Assembly: GCA_002869565.1 (NCBI GenBank)
Contig: PKUJ01000007.1
Coordinates: 24,168-88,167, forward strand
DNA from: Arcobacter sp.
GTDB lineage: Bacteria; Campylobacterota; Campylobacteria; Campylobacterales; Arcobacteraceae
Length of the DNA stretch: 64,000 nt
Reading direction: 5' to 3'
Part shown: one piece after another, positions 8,167 to 17,810 of the stretch
How positions within the stretch are numbered: the stretch's first letter is position 1
How the letters are laid out: every line of letters begins with the position of its first letter
Made by a program: the position numbers and the translations under genes
The notes under the pieces: generated by a model
Databases searched by the model: none
The model's input: only the letters and a program-made list of their open reading frames with translations
Told to the model about the DNA's origin: nothing

Positions 8167-8781
8167 GTGATTGGAATTATTGATTACAACATGGGAAATC
8201 TTGCAAGTGTTTACAATGCTTGTCATCTTTTAGATGCCAAAGCCCAATTTGTAAAAGATCCAGAAGAACTAAAAAACTATGAGAGAATTATTCTTCCTGG
8301 TGTTGGAGCTTTTGGTGATGCTATGCAAAACCTAAATGAAACTGGTATGTTTGAAGCTATTCATGACTATGCAAAAAGTGGAAAACCTATGATTGGTATC
8401 TGTCTTGGTATGCAACTTTTATTTGAAAGTTCTACAGAGTTTGGAGAACATAAAGGTTTAGGACTTATCGATGGACAGATTGTAAAATTTGATAAATCAA
8501 AAATGCATGAAGATACTAAAATCCCACACATGGGATGGAATGTAATTAAAACTCAAGATGATCATACTTTATTTGAAGGATTAAAAGACCCTTACCTTTA
8601 TTTTGTACACTCTTACCACGCAGTTACTGATGCAAAAAATGTTATTGGTACGACTGAGTATGGATATGAATTTGTAAGTGCTGTACACAAAGAAAATATA
8701 TATGGGTTTCAACCTCATCCAGAAAAGTCTCACGACAATGGATTAAAAATACTTAAAAATTTTATGAATTTATCACACTAA
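8167..8781 (+). CDS. hisH: Imidazole glycerol phosphate synthase, glutaminase subunit
   Basis: HisH releases ammonia from glutamine and passes it to HisF, which makes imidazole glycerol phosphate and AICAR in histidine synthesis. The 204-residue class I amidotransferase keeps the triad Cys79 (GICLGMQ), His184 and Glu186 (QPHPEKS), and begins with the characteristic IGIIDYNMGNL. The start is GTG with AAAGGA seven bases upstream. hisA follows after 120 bases on the same strand; hisF is not in this window. Confidence 0.96.
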   Translation: MIGIIDYNMGNLASVYNACHLLDAKAQFVKDPEELKNYERIILPGVGAFGDAMQNLNETGMFEAIHDYAKSGKPMIGICLGMQLLFESSTEFGEHKGLGLIDGQIVKFDKSKMHEDTKIPHMGWNVIKTQDDHTLFEGLKDPYLYFVHSYHAVTDAKNVIGTTEYGYEFVSAVHKENIYGFQPHPEKSHDNGLKILKNFMNLSH

Positions 8782-8901
8782 GGCAAACTCGTTTGCCACT
8801 TTAGGATTTACTTCTTTAAGGATTTTTTACAAATTCTGTAAAAAGAAGTCATTAAATAAAAGGTCCCTTTTCAAAATGGGATATTTTAAAAGGAGAAAAA
8901 T
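8782..8901 (+). other. Structured hisH-hisA spacer
   Basis: The spacer holds three hairpins: GGCAAAC/GTTTGCC (8782-8797), TTTTTAC/GTAAAAA around 8824-8844, and an imperfect TCCCTTTT/AAATGGGA next to the hisA ribosome site. None has a clear T-run, so they may be processing or attenuation structures rather than terminators. Confidence 0.4.
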
Positions 8902-9609
8902 ATGGATATATTACCTGCAATTGATTTAAAAGATGGAAAAGCTGTAAGACTAAGTAAAGGTCTTATGGAGAGTGCAAAAATCTATTCAGATGAACCTTGG
9001 CAAGTTGCAAAAAGATTTGAAGAACTAGGTTCAAAATGGCTTCATATAGTTGATTTAAATGGTGCATTCGCAGGAGAACCTGCTAACTTAGAACAAATTA
9101 GAAAGATTAGAGAAAACTGTAATCTCAAAATTGAACTTGGTGGTGGTATTAGAGACGAAGAGACTATCAAAATGTATATGGAACTTGGAGTTGATAGACT
9201 TATTTTAGGAAGTATCGCTGTAAAAGACCCTCAGTTTGTAAAAGACATGGCATCAAAATATCCAATTGCTGTTGGAATTGATGCTATGAATGGAATGGTA
9301 GCAGTAGAAGGTTGGGCAGAAGTATCTACTATGGAAGCTACAACTTTAGCTAAAGAATTTGCAAATGCAGGAGTACAAGCTATTATCTGTACAGATATTT
9401 CAAAAGATGGAATGCTTTGTGGTGTAAATGTTGAATTTACAGAATCAATTGCTTTAGCATCTGGAGTTGATACTATTGCTTCTGGTGGAGTAAAAGATAT
9501 TAATGATATTACTAATTGTAAAGAAAATGGAAAGATCGCGGGTGTTATCGTTGGAAAAGCTTTCTATGAAGGAACATTAGACTTAGAAGAAGGTTTCAAA
9601 GCACTTTAA
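8902..9609 (+). CDS. hisA: ProFAR isomerase HisA
   Basis: 1-(5-phosphoribosyl)-5-[(5-phosphoribosylamino)methylideneamino]imidazole-4-carboxamide isomerase, the fourth step of histidine synthesis, supplying the HisF/HisH substrate. It is a 235-residue TIM barrel with catalytic Asp8 ([13 protein letters not shown]) and Asp127 (VGIDAMNG). Phosphate-binding loops are ELGGGIRDE and [15 protein letters not shown] precedes the ATG. A small membrane protein gene begins one base after the stop. Confidence 0.96.
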   Translation: MDILPAIDLKDGKAVRLSKGLMESAKIYSDEPWQVAKRFEELGSKWLHIVDLNGAFAGEPANLEQIRKIRENCNLKIELGGGIRDEETIKMYMELGVDRLILGSIAVKDPQFVKDMASKYPIAVGIDAMNGMVAVEGWAEVSTMEATTLAKEFANAGVQAIICTDISKDGMLCGVNVEFTESIALASGVDTIASGGVKDINDITNCKENGKIAGVIVGKAFYEGTLDLEEGFKAL

Positions 9610-9610
9610 T

Positions 9611-9772
9611 ATGTGCCTAGTTCTTTCATTAGTCTTTTTAGGTCTTGCATATACATTTTTTGAAGATGGAAATATGCAAGGCTTTTATATCAATCTTTCT
9701 ATTGCTATCTTTTTTATTTTACTTATGATTAGAAATATATTAAAAACTAAAAAAGATAGAGAATCAAAATAA
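9611..9772 (+). CDS. Small two-helix membrane protein
   Basis: A 53-residue reading frame starts with ATG one base after the hisA stop. It has two hydrophobic segments (roughly residues 2-17 and 25-42) joined by a short acidic loop (FEDGNMQG), and a basic, charged tail (NILKTKKDRESK). This is the layout of a small inner-membrane hairpin protein. No family is recognised. Its tight spacing after hisA suggests translational coupling. There is no independent ribosome site, so expression rests on that coupling. Confidence 0.55.
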   Translation: MCLVLSLVFLGLAYTFFEDGNMQGFYINLSIAIFFILLMIRNILKTKKDRESK

Positions 9773-9786
9773 ATTAATATTAAATC

Positions 9787-12747
9787 TTATTTTTCAATAT
9801 CCGCTGCGGTATAGTGTAATTCTAAACCTTTTGAAGTTGATACAAAACCATTTACATTTATAATTCCATCATGTACCATTTTATGGTGTTCTTTACATAA
9901 TGGTATTAGATTATATTTATGATTTGCATTTATATGCCCTATAAACCCATTTTTGTTGGCTCGTGCTTGTTCTTTTATATGATGAACATCATCACATGCA
10001 CGTCCACAGATTACACATGAGCTTACAAAAACATCTTTATTGTACTTTGATGCCTTTTTATGATAAAGCCTCTCTACCGGGCTGTAATCGTCAGTTAGTT
10101 TTTTTCTAATATCATTTGCAACTTGTAAAAACTCTCTGTCCATATGGAGTGATTTTGCATATTCAAGTCCATACATAGACGAACCACTTCCATATTTTAG
10201 TTTTCGATCAAAGATTAATTTATCTTCTTCATCTTCATACATAACTGACAAATGAAGTGCTATTATATTTTTTAGTTTTGCAACTTCATCGATTTCTGGC
10301 AACTGATGAAGGTGTGTTGCAAAGATAAACATAGCTTCAAGTTTTGAAAGTTTCAAAATAGCACTAGCAACAATACTTACTCCACTCATAGTTTCAGTTG
10401 AATGAGAGATTTCATCTCCTAAGATAAGGGATTGATTTGTTGCACGATTAAAAATGTTTTTAAGTTCTAGCATCTCAACGGCAAAAGATGATAAACCTTT
10501 TGCAATATTATCAGCTCCTGAAATTCTTGTAAACACTGAATCAAAAATAGAAAACCTCATAAATTTTGCTGGTACATAAAATCCAGCTTGAGCCAAAACG
10601 ACTGCAATTCCAACTGATTTCATTAAAGAAGATTTTCCTGACGAATTTATTCCATAGAGAAGAACTCCATGCATTTTATTGTTATTCATATTTATTGGAT
10701 TTGAATTTTTGATTATTACATTATTCTTATGTTCTTCTTTTGCCAATGACAACTCACCTAAGATAATATCATTCGGCACATAAATACCTTGTTCTTCATT
10801 TGCTTCAATTATTGGGTGTCTTAAATCAATAAGCTCTAAAAAATTTTCGCCTTCATTTGTCTTAACAATTTTTGGACACACATAGTTATGTCTTTTTGCT
10901 GTTTTGATATTTGAAATTGTTAAATCAACTTCTGCTATAAACTGTACTAAATCATCTAAAAGTGTTGCAAATTTCTTTTCAAATTCAGTGAGTTTTTCTT
11001 TGAATACTAGTTTATTAAGTTCAATAATTTTTCTTAAGTTATGTACATATTTATCAGAAATTGTATCCATAAATTTACAAGAGATTTTTACAGATGTTGT
11101 TTGAACTTTTATATTAAAATCTTTTATTAATAAAAGTTCATCATCAATAATTATATGAGAATTTAATAACTCTTCTTTTATAGAATTAAATCTATTTTTA
11201 GTCAAAGATAAAAAGAAACCTTCTTTATCAAGTCTTTGAATAGATACATAGTTTGAATCATTTGTATTTATAAATGTCAAAATATGAGTTCTTAACAATT
11301 CTAATTTTGTATAAAGTTCTTCATTTTGGACATTTAACTCATCAATTTGAACATTAATTCCCTCACTAACCATATTGCACTCAACATCTTTTAGCATATA
11401 TTTTCCAGATATACTTAAATCAAAAGTTGAATCAATAGAATCAATAAACATTTGAAGTTGAGCTAAAGAACAAGGAGGAGTTATAAACTTATAATTTTCC
11501 ATAAAAGAGACAACTTCTTTGATACTAAGAAGTGAATCATATAAATAATTTAACTCAAAAGGATGAAGTCTTGTAAGTTTGATTCTTCTTGTAAGTCTTT
11601 CTATATCATAAATATTTGCCAATTCATTTTCAATAGGAGCATGATAATCATACAACTCTTTTGAAAGAGCATATCTTCTTAATAATTCTTTTGTATCTTT
11701 TACAGGGTGAGTTAATCTCTCTTTTAAAAGTCTTTTACCCATAGCAGTTGAAGTATTATTTATTAGTTTAATCAAAGATGGATTATGTGTTGTTTCTATT
11801 ATATTTAACTGCTCTAAAGCATTATTTCCAAGATATATATATTTGCTAACGTCAAGTTTTATAGGATAAGAAAGTTTTTGAACAATATTTGAATCATGTC
11901 CAATTACAAAATCAATCAATATAGCAAGGGATTCCGTACTTAAAGGAACTCTCTCCATATCAAGATGTTCAATCGAAGTTAAAAGAGATTCTATATTAAA
12001 AACATTTTTAAACAATTCATTTTGATAATTTATCTTTGGAATAAATGTCCCTATATGAAATGTTTTCAAAGTTAATTCTAAATAATCAATTACCTCTTTT
12101 TGATTAATATTTTTATCCGCAAAAGATACAACTATTTCATTTGTTTTATGCATGTTCATATAGTTGAATACTTCATCTAAAGCATAAAATTTATCTTCAC
12201 TTGTACCATGTACTTCATTGTAGAAACATTTTCCAGTTGTTACATCAATTGCAGAATATCCAACTAAATAGATTCCTTTAATTTGGTCAATTACCAAAGA
12301 TGTAATATTGTTTTCATCTTGGTCAATCACAAAATCAAAGTTTGTTCCAGGAGATACCACAGTATCTAAATATCTACTTACATTGGGAGGAACTCCACGT
12401 TGTCTTATTATTACAACAGTATATTTTTGTTCAGAGATTATCCTAGCTAAATGTTTTTCAAGTGAGATGGCAGGAACTCCAGCCATAATAGGATTTTCTT
12501 TTGAATTTTCTAAAATTGATTTATTTTTACGGGTCAGTTGAATATTAAGTAGTTCGGCAATTTCTTTTGCTTTTCCTACTTGTTCTTCATCATTGTTTAC
12601 TTCATAAACTTCAAAGAATGTTCCAATTTCCATAAGAACAACAGTATTCCTCCCATATTTTTTTTCAAACAGTCTTTGTAGTTTAAAATATGTAACAGTT
12701 AAAAGTGTTTTCTTCTGGTCTAATAACTCTTGAACTTCTTCTCTCAA
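9787..12747 (-). CDS. mutS7: MutS7-type mismatch-repair ATPase with HNH nuclease domain
   Basis: A 986-residue MutS-family protein. The mismatch-reading motif is FFE (44-46, in MEIGTFFEVYE). The core holds the connector, lever and clamp regions. Walker A is GINSSGKSS (699-707) and Walker B is LILGDE (774-779). An added C-terminal HNH zinc-finger nuclease has Cys911-x2-Cys914, HH 922-923, Asn946, Cys951, HH 954-955 and His959. This architecture defines the MutS7 subfamily, known from Campylobacterota, giant viruses and octocoral mitochondria; it joins recognition and strand cleavage in one chain. The start is TTG, one base after the haem-protein stop, so it is the last gene of a six-gene operon. 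Confidence 0.9.
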   Translation of the reverse strand: MREEVQELLDQKKTLLTVTYFKLQRLFEKKYGRNTVVLMEIGTFFEVYEVNNDEEQVGKAKEIAELLNIQLTRKNKSILENSKENPIMAGVPAISLEKHLARIISEQKYTVVIIRQRGVPPNVSRYLDTVVSPGTNFDFVIDQDENNITSLVIDQIKGIYLVGYSAIDVTTGKCFYNEVHGTSEDKFYALDEVFNYMNMHKTNEIVVSFADKNINQKEVIDYLELTLKTFHIGTFIPKINYQNELFKNVFNIESLLTSIEHLDMERVPLSTESLAILIDFVIGHDSNIVQKLSYPIKLDVSKYIYLGNNALEQLNIIETTHNPSLIKLINNTSTAMGKRLLKERLTHPVKDTKELLRRYALSKELYDYHAPIENELANIYDIERLTRRIKLTRLHPFELNYLYDSLLSIKEVVSFMENYKFITPPCSLAQLQMFIDSIDSTFDLSISGKYMLKDVECNMVSEGINVQIDELNVQNEELYTKLELLRTHILTFINTNDSNYVSIQRLDKEGFFLSLTKNRFNSIKEELLNSHIIIDDELLLIKDFNIKVQTTSVKISCKFMDTISDKYVHNLRKIIELNKLVFKEKLTEFEKKFATLLDDLVQFIAEVDLTISNIKTAKRHNYVCPKIVKTNEGENFLELIDLRHPIIEANEEQGIYVPNDIILGELSLAKEEHKNNVIIKNSNPINMNNNKMHGVLLYGINSSGKSSLMKSVGIAVVLAQAGFYVPAKFMRFSIFDSVFTRISGADNIAKGLSSFAVEMLELKNIFNRATNQSLILGDEISHSTETMSGVSIVASAILKLSKLEAMFIFATHLHQLPEIDEVAKLKNIIALHLSVMYEDEEDKLIFDRKLKYGSGSSMYGLEYAKSLHMDREFLQVANDIRKKLTDDYSPVERLYHKKASKYNKDVFVSSCVICGRACDDVHHIKEQARANKNGFIGHINANHKYNLIPLCKEHHKMVHDGIINVNGFVSTSKGLELHYTAADIEK

Positions 12748-12748
12748 T

Positions 12749-13168
12749 TTACTTTTTCACTCCCGTCCACATTCTAATCATAGTTCTTTGCTCTCGTGTT
12801 AAATCTGCTTCTTTATGAAATTTAATATATCCTGCTAATGGCATAGAAGCATATGCTGTTCTAAATATCTCTTTTAATTTTTTCTTTTTCTCTTCTTCTG
12901 TATAATCTTCCCATTCTGAGAAATTTAATGATTTACGGCCATTTGATACATGAGAATCAATTATCCAAGAAAATGGTGCAATATTAGAATACCAAGGCCA
13001 TTTCACTTCGTTTGAATGACAATCATAACAGGCATTTTTAAGCATAACAGTAATATTTTCAGGAGCTTTTATTTCTAGATTTTGGGCTACTAATTTATTT
13101 GTTTTATCAGTTTGTTTAAATTGCATAACTATAAAAATTGCCAAAATTATAAGTAAAGTTTTTTTCAT
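12749..13168 (-). CDS. Haem-binding domain protein
   Basis: A 139-residue exported or membrane-anchored protein. Residues 3-16 form a hydrophobic N-terminal segment, followed by a single c-type haem motif CYDCH (Cys47, Cys50, His51) and the conserved block SNEVKWPWYSNIAPFSW of the haem-binding domain family (Haem_bd). His and Met residues further on could supply the second axial ligand. It probably acts in the periplasm as a small electron carrier or redox sensor; its exact role is unknown. It lies three bases after the thioredoxin gene and one base before mutS7. Confidence 0.8.
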   Translation of the reverse strand: MKKTLLIILAIFIVMQFKQTDKTNKLVAQNLEIKAPENITVMLKNACYDCHSNEVKWPWYSNIAPFSWIIDSHVSNGRKSLNFSEWEDYTEEEKKKKLKEIFRTAYASMPLAGYIKFHKEADLTREQRTMIRMWTGVKK

Positions 13169-13171
13169 TAA

Positions 13172-13501
13172 TTAATCCATAAATAAAGTATAAGGTCTTT
13201 TCAATTCATTTACAAATTGTTGAATAGAAAGATTTCTTCCCTTTCTAAAAAATTCTTTTGAATCAAAAAAAACAAGTATTGTTGGTATAGAAAATACCGA
13301 AAAACTCCTTGCTATCTCTTTATATATATCAGCTTTGACTTCATATGTTTTCATTTTAGGGAAATTTTCAGGAATTACTTCATCAATTTTTGGTTTTAGT
13401 ACTTTACACACAGAACAATTTTCACCAGAAAAATATATTAGTACAGGCTCTCCTGTACTAATAAACTTATCTATATCACTTTTTGTTGATACTTGTATCA
13501 T
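13172..13501 (-). CDS. Thioredoxin-family protein
   Basis: A 109-residue single-domain thioredoxin fold without a signal peptide, so probably cytoplasmic. The active site is CSVC (Cys29-x-x-Cys32) rather than the classical CGPC, and the cis-proline lies in FSIPT. The start ATG is 26 bases inside the end of the DUF1538 gene, indicating translational coupling. It may keep a neighbour's thiols reduced or act as a redox sensor; that is inference from position. Confidence 0.85.
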   Translation of the reverse strand: MIQVSTKSDIDKFISTGEPVLIYFSGENCSVCKVLKPKIDEVIPENFPKMKTYEVKADIYKEIARSFSVFSIPTILVFFDSKEFFRKGRNLSIQQFVNELKRPYTLFMD

Positions 13502-15515
13502 GTACCACTGCTGATTCTTTGATTTTTTCTACAGCTTTTTCTTCTTCTTTTTTCATCAATTCTTCGGTATCAATATCAGGATTAGTATGATCTTTTCTAT
13601 TTACAAAAATATCATGTCTACTTAAACTAATACCTTTCATATGAGATAGAGGAAAAGCAAAAGCAATACCTTTTCCTGTTGTAGTAATATGTAAAGAATG
13701 AATAATAGATTTAATAACCGGATTCACTAAACTTTGAGGAAGGAGAAACAATAGCATTGCATCATTTGCTTCAAAAGAAGTTCTATAGAAATTATCAATT
13801 TTACCAAGTCCAATTCCATCAGCTCTTAAAACTGTAACACCAGAAGCACCTGCTTTATTTGCAGCTTGAATTGCATCTATTTTTTTCTCTTTTGGAACTA
13901 AAATAACAACAGCTGAAAAATCCATTGGTAAGGAGTGTCTTCTATCACTTCCATCAATATTTACAGTTGCTAAATCCATATTTTCAGCATCAATAAGAGC
14001 ATCTTTTAATATATTTGCAGCTTCAATTTCTGTATCTGATTTAACACCAAGTTTTTCAGTTAAAATACCATACAACATTACAGTTATCATTGGAAAAAGT
14101 GATGCAAATGCAATTAGCCCAAAACCATCTATTAGAGGACTTCTTCCTTCAATATTTGTTGCTAATCCAATACCAAGAGCAGCTACAAGAGGAACAGTTA
14201 CTGTTGAAGTTGTAACACCACCTGAATCATAAGCAATTGGAATAATATATTTTGGAGCTATAAAAGTTAGTATAATTACTAATAGATATCCAACAATAAT
14301 ATAGTAATGAATATGCCCTCCATCAACTATTCTAAATGCTCCAAGAGCAATTCCCATAGCAACACCAGTAGCCACAAATAGTCTTAAAGCAAAATCATTT
14401 ATCTTACCATCACTAATCTCTTTTGCTTTTTTTGCAATTGCCATAAGTGCTGGTTCTGCCATTGTTGTAGAAAAACCAATAGCAAAAGCAAAAGCATATA
14501 TAACAAATGCCGAACCTGATTTTGTTAACTGATAAGCCATTGTTTCACCAAGAGAAAACAACCCTAACTCAAGTCCTAAAATAAATGCATAAAGTCCAAG
14601 AATAACTAAACCAAAACCAAAAAAAACAGTTCTTAAATTAGAAATACCTTTTTTCAATACTCCATACTGAAAAAACATAATAATTGCTAAAATAGGAACA
14701 ACATCTTTAATAACATTTGTTAATCCAATAAGAACAGAACTAATAGAAATATCAGTAGGTGCAGATATTGTAGCATTTACAACTAAAGAAGCTACATCTT
14801 TTGCATCTACTAAATTATAAACTGCAATTCCATAAATTTGAACAAATATCATAGGTGTTAATGAAGCAAAAGCAATTAAACCAAAGCCATCAATTACTGG
14901 GTTTCTTCCTTTTATCGAAGAGGCAAGTCCAATACCAAGTGCAGCAACTAAAGGAACTGTTACTGTTGATGTGGTTACTCCACCTAAATCATATGCAAGA
15001 CCAATAATCTCTTGAGGAGCAAAAAAAGTAACACTTACAACTAATATATACCCAGCAATAATATAGTAGTGAATAGGATGCCCTTTTATGATTCTAAAAA
15101 CACCTAAGAGTATTGCAAATCCAACTGAAGCTGCAACAACCAGTCTAAGGACTGTCGAATCAATTCTTCCACTTGATATAGAAGCTGCTTTATCCGCAAT
15201 AACCGCAAGAGCTGGTTCTGCAATTGTAGTACCAAAACCAATTAAAAAACCAAAAATAAGTAACCAGGTAAGTGAACTATGTTTAGAGAAATCTCTTGCT
15301 AATCCTTCTCCTACAGGAAAAATACCAATTTCCAATCCTTGTAAGAAAATAGCAAGTCCTACACCAACAATTACTAATCCTACAGCCGTAGAGACCCAAC
15401 CTTCAGGTACGCTTTGAATAATTGCCAATTGGAAAAATAAAATTACTAATACAATAGGAATTAAATCTCTAAAAGATTCCTTTAATAATTTTAAAAAAAA
15501 GTTAAACTGCATCAT
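13476..15515 (-). CDS. DUF1538 membrane protein with C-terminal PII-like domain
   Basis: A 679-residue polytopic protein made of two homologous membrane halves. Each carries nearly the same signature, [19 protein letters not shown] in the first half and [19 protein letters not shown] in the second, and each repeats [16 protein letters not shown]. The internal repeat suggests a transporter-like inverted or pseudo-symmetric fold. After about residue 525 a soluble domain ([29 protein letters not shown]) resembles PII/GlnB signalling proteins. The substrate is unknown. It overlaps the RCK gene by 4 bases and follows a K+ channel, so ion or osmotic homeostasis is a fair guess. DUF1538 identity is firm; function is not. 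Confidence 0.82.
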   Translation of the reverse strand: MMQFNFFLKLLKESFRDLIPIVLVILFFQLAIIQSVPEGWVSTAVGLVIVGVGLAIFLQGLEIGIFPVGEGLARDFSKHSSLTWLLIFGFLIGFGTTIAEPALAVIADKAASISSGRIDSTVLRLVVAASVGFAILLGVFRIIKGHPIHYYIIAGYILVVSVTFFAPQEIIGLAYDLGGVTTSTVTVPLVAALGIGLASSIKGRNPVIDGFGLIAFASLTPMIFVQIYGIAVYNLVDAKDVASLVVNATISAPTDISISSVLIGLTNVIKDVVPILAIIMFFQYGVLKKGISNLRTVFFGFGLVILGLYAFILGLELGLFSLGETMAYQLTKSGSAFVIYAFAFAIGFSTTMAEPALMAIAKKAKEISDGKINDFALRLFVATGVAMGIALGAFRIVDGGHIHYYIIVGYLLVIILTFIAPKYIIPIAYDSGGVTTSTVTVPLVAALGIGLATNIEGRSPLIDGFGLIAFASLFPMITVMLYGILTEKLGVKSDTEIEAANILKDALIDAENMDLATVNIDGSDRRHSLPMDFSAVVILVPKEKKIDAIQAANKAGASGVTVLRADGIGLGKIDNFYRTSFEANDAMLLFLLPQSLVNPVIKSIIHSLHITTTGKGIAFAFPLSHMKGISLSRHDIFVNRKDHTNPDIDTEELMKKEEEKAVEKIKESAVVHDTSINKK

Positions 15516-16213
15516 TTTCTTATATCCTGTGTGATTTTTTTGAATAATTCTAAATCATTTTTATACCCAATTAATACCAATGTATCTCCCTCATCAATTT
15601 TATGATTAATTCCACTAGAATTAAATATAAATTTTTCACTCAATTCTTTATCCATTATTCCCACAAGAACAAGATTATACCTTCTTGAAAAATCTATCTC
15701 ATTTACATATTTTTCATTTAAAATAGAATTATTTTCTATTAATATTTCAATAACAATTAAATCTGTTTTATTAAATAATATATTATCTAAAACTTCTAAA
15801 ATTAAAGGTCTATGTAAAAGTCTAAAAATTCTCAAAGCCCCAACTTCATATGGATTTAGAATTTTAGAAGCTCCTGCTAAAGTCATTTTTTTAGCATTTT
15901 GTTTATCACTTGAAAGTGCAATAATTTTTAATTCTTTATTTAGATTTCTACAAGATAAAACTACAAATAAATTGTTATTTTCTGATTTACTTAAACAAAA
16001 TATTGTATCTACCTCAGAGTCTATTCCAAGTTCAATTAATTGGGAATCTTCCATTAAATCATAATTGTAACTTTTATAACCATGCTCTAAAGCTCTTCTA
16101 TAATTACTAATATCAGGATCTACAATAATAATTTCATAATCTTTTTCTACTAATAACTTTGTAATTTTAGAACCTAAAGATTCATATCCGTATATAATAA
16201 TTTTTGAACGCAT
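15512..16213 (-). CDS. RCK/TrkA-type nucleotide-binding regulatory protein
   Basis: A 233-residue soluble protein with an N-terminal RCK (TrkA-N) Rossmann domain, [15 protein letters not shown] with a GxxxxG turn, and a C-terminal RCK_C domain ending in [19 protein letters not shown] proteins bind NAD(H), ATP or ions and gate K+ channels and transporters. It lies one base after a channel that already carries its own RCK pair, and it overlaps the DUF1538 gene. It could therefore regulate the DUF1538 protein or form mixed rings with the channel. Confidence 0.83.
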   Translation of the reverse strand: MRSKIIIYGYESLGSKITKLLVEKDYEIIIVDPDISNYRRALEHGYKSYNYDLMEDSQLIELGIDSEVDTIFCLSKSENNNLFVVLSCRNLNKELKIIALSSDKQNAKKMTLAGASKILNPYEVGALRIFRLLHRPLILEVLDNILFNKTDLIVIEILIENNSILNEKYVNEIDFSRRYNLVLVGIMDKELSEKFIFNSSGINHKIDEGDTLVLIGYKNDLELFKKITQDIRK

Positions 16214-16214
16214 A

Positions 16215-17768
16215 TTAAACCTTTGGCTTCATATTTAAAAGATCTATTTTAAGTTCTGTAATATCATCAGCATAACCAATAATAATAAAAATATCTTTTT
16301 CACTTATAACATAAGCTTGATTTACTGGATTAAATATAAATTTTTTTTCTTTATTTACAATACCAATTAAAGTTAAATTATATTTATTAAAATCAATTAT
16401 ATCTAAAGAATACCCTATAAAACTTGAATTTTCAAGGACTTCTACTTCATCAACATTTGCTCCAATATCATCATTTAATAATATTTCATCTATTGCTTCA
16501 AAAGCAACAGGTTGTCCAACATATTCAGTTGCAACATAAGAAGTAATGTCATTCGCAGAGATAATATGATCTGCCCCTGCAATTTTTAATTTTGGTTTAG
16601 AATGTACATTATTAACTCTTGAAATTATATTAATAGTTGTATCTAAAGTTCTAGCACTTAAGATAATTGATAAATTTACAGCATCATTACTTGTTAACGC
16701 AATAACAGTAGTTGCCCCATCTCCTACACCCACATTTTTTAAAACATCAATATTTGTAGCATCTGCTTTGAGACATAAATAAGCATTTTTTCTAGCTTCT
16801 AAAACATTTTCATTGTCAATATCAAGTATTACAAATTTAGTTTTTAACTTTACCAATTGTTCTGCTAAAATTTTGCCCATAATTCCATATCCACAAAGAA
16901 CAATAAAATTAGTCATTTTAGATACTTCTGACTCTACTCTATTTTCTTTGATAACTTGCATCCTATCACTAAGCCCAGTCGTAACTATAGATGTTCCAAA
17001 TGCAATGACTAAAAATCCACTAATTGTCAAAACTAAAGTGACAGCTTTTCCTTCCATTGTCATTGGTGTTATGTCTCCATACCCAACGGTTGAAAGGGTT
17101 ATAATTGACCAATAAATGGCATCTAGAAAACTTGTCACTTTGTCATTTATCCCTGCACCTTCATATATATACATAATAGTTGAAGAAAAAAATACAACCA
17201 TAACATACATCATAGAAAGGGTTAAAAATTCAAATTTTCTCTCTTTAAAAATTTCACCAAATTGTTTAACTGAACTTGTGTATCTTAGTATTTTAAATAG
17301 TCTAAATAAAAGAAAAATTCTAAGAACTCTAAGTGGCCTATAATAAGGTAATATGGCAAGTAAATCTATAATTGACATAGGGGAAAATAAAAAATCAAGT
17401 TTTTGAGTAATAGCTTTTTTTAATGATTGTACTAAAGAGTATTTTTTTTCTGTGAGATTAGCTCTTTCAAAATCTTCAATAATAACATTATGAACATCTG
17501 AACAAACCCAAAACCTGCCTAGCCATTCTATTATAAAAATCAATATAGCTATTAATTCAAACTCATCAAATATATGCTGTTTTTGGTGATTAACTTCAAA
17601 AATAAGTATTCCAATAGTACTTAATACTAAAAATATCATGAAAATATCAAAATATTTTTTGTATTTAAAACTATTATCTTCTAAAATTGAATAAGTAAAA
17701 TATTTAATATTTCTATATATTCTTGAAGATTCAATTTTATATGATAAAGATACTACTATATTATTCAT
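16215..17768 (-). CDS. Voltage-gated-like K+ channel with RCK domain
   Basis: A 517-residue inner-membrane channel. S1 is about 40-58, S2 68-86, S3 132-141 and S4 144-162, the last carrying arginine/lysine residues in a voltage-sensor pattern (RPLRVLR..FRLFKILR). S5 is about 180-202. The selectivity filter is TVGYGD (227-232) and S6 is about 242-264. A cytoplasmic RCK_N domain starts at CGYGIMG (292-298) and an RCK_C domain fills the last 90 residues. It resembles bacterial Kv channels with ligand-gated RCK rings. It is the first gene of the operon; the leuA terminator lies just downstream of its start on the other side. Confidence 0.88.
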   Translation of the reverse strand: MNNIVVSLSYKIESSRIYRNIKYFTYSILEDNSFKYKKYFDIFMIFLVLSTIGILIFEVNHQKQHIFDEFELIAILIFIIEWLGRFWVCSDVHNVIIEDFERANLTEKKYSLVQSLKKAITQKLDFLFSPMSIIDLLAILPYYRPLRVLRIFLLFRLFKILRYTSSVKQFGEIFKERKFEFLTLSMMYVMVVFFSSTIMYIYEGAGINDKVTSFLDAIYWSIITLSTVGYGDITPMTMEGKAVTLVLTISGFLVIAFGTSIVTTGLSDRMQVIKENRVESEVSKMTNFIVLCGYGIMGKILAEQLVKLKTKFVILDIDNENVLEARKNAYLCLKADATNIDVLKNVGVGDGATTVIALTSNDAVNLSIILSARTLDTTINIISRVNNVHSKPKLKIAGADHIISANDITSYVATEYVGQPVAFEAIDEILLNDDIGANVDEVEVLENSSFIGYSLDIIDFNKYNLTLIGIVNKEKKFIFNPVNQAYVISEKDIFIIIGYADDITELKIDLLNMKPKV

Positions 17769-17778
17769 AATTTCATAA

Positions 17779-17805
17779 AAAAAGAGTACATTTTGTACTC
17801 TTTTT
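17779..17805 (-). terminator. Terminator of leuA
   Basis: A perfect 12-bp stem (AAAAAGAGTACA / TGTACTCTTTTT) with a 3-base loop begins five bases past the leuA stop. On the minus strand it ends in a T-run, so it should separate leuA from the K+ channel operon. Confidence 0.88.
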
Positions 17806-17810
17806 AATTA

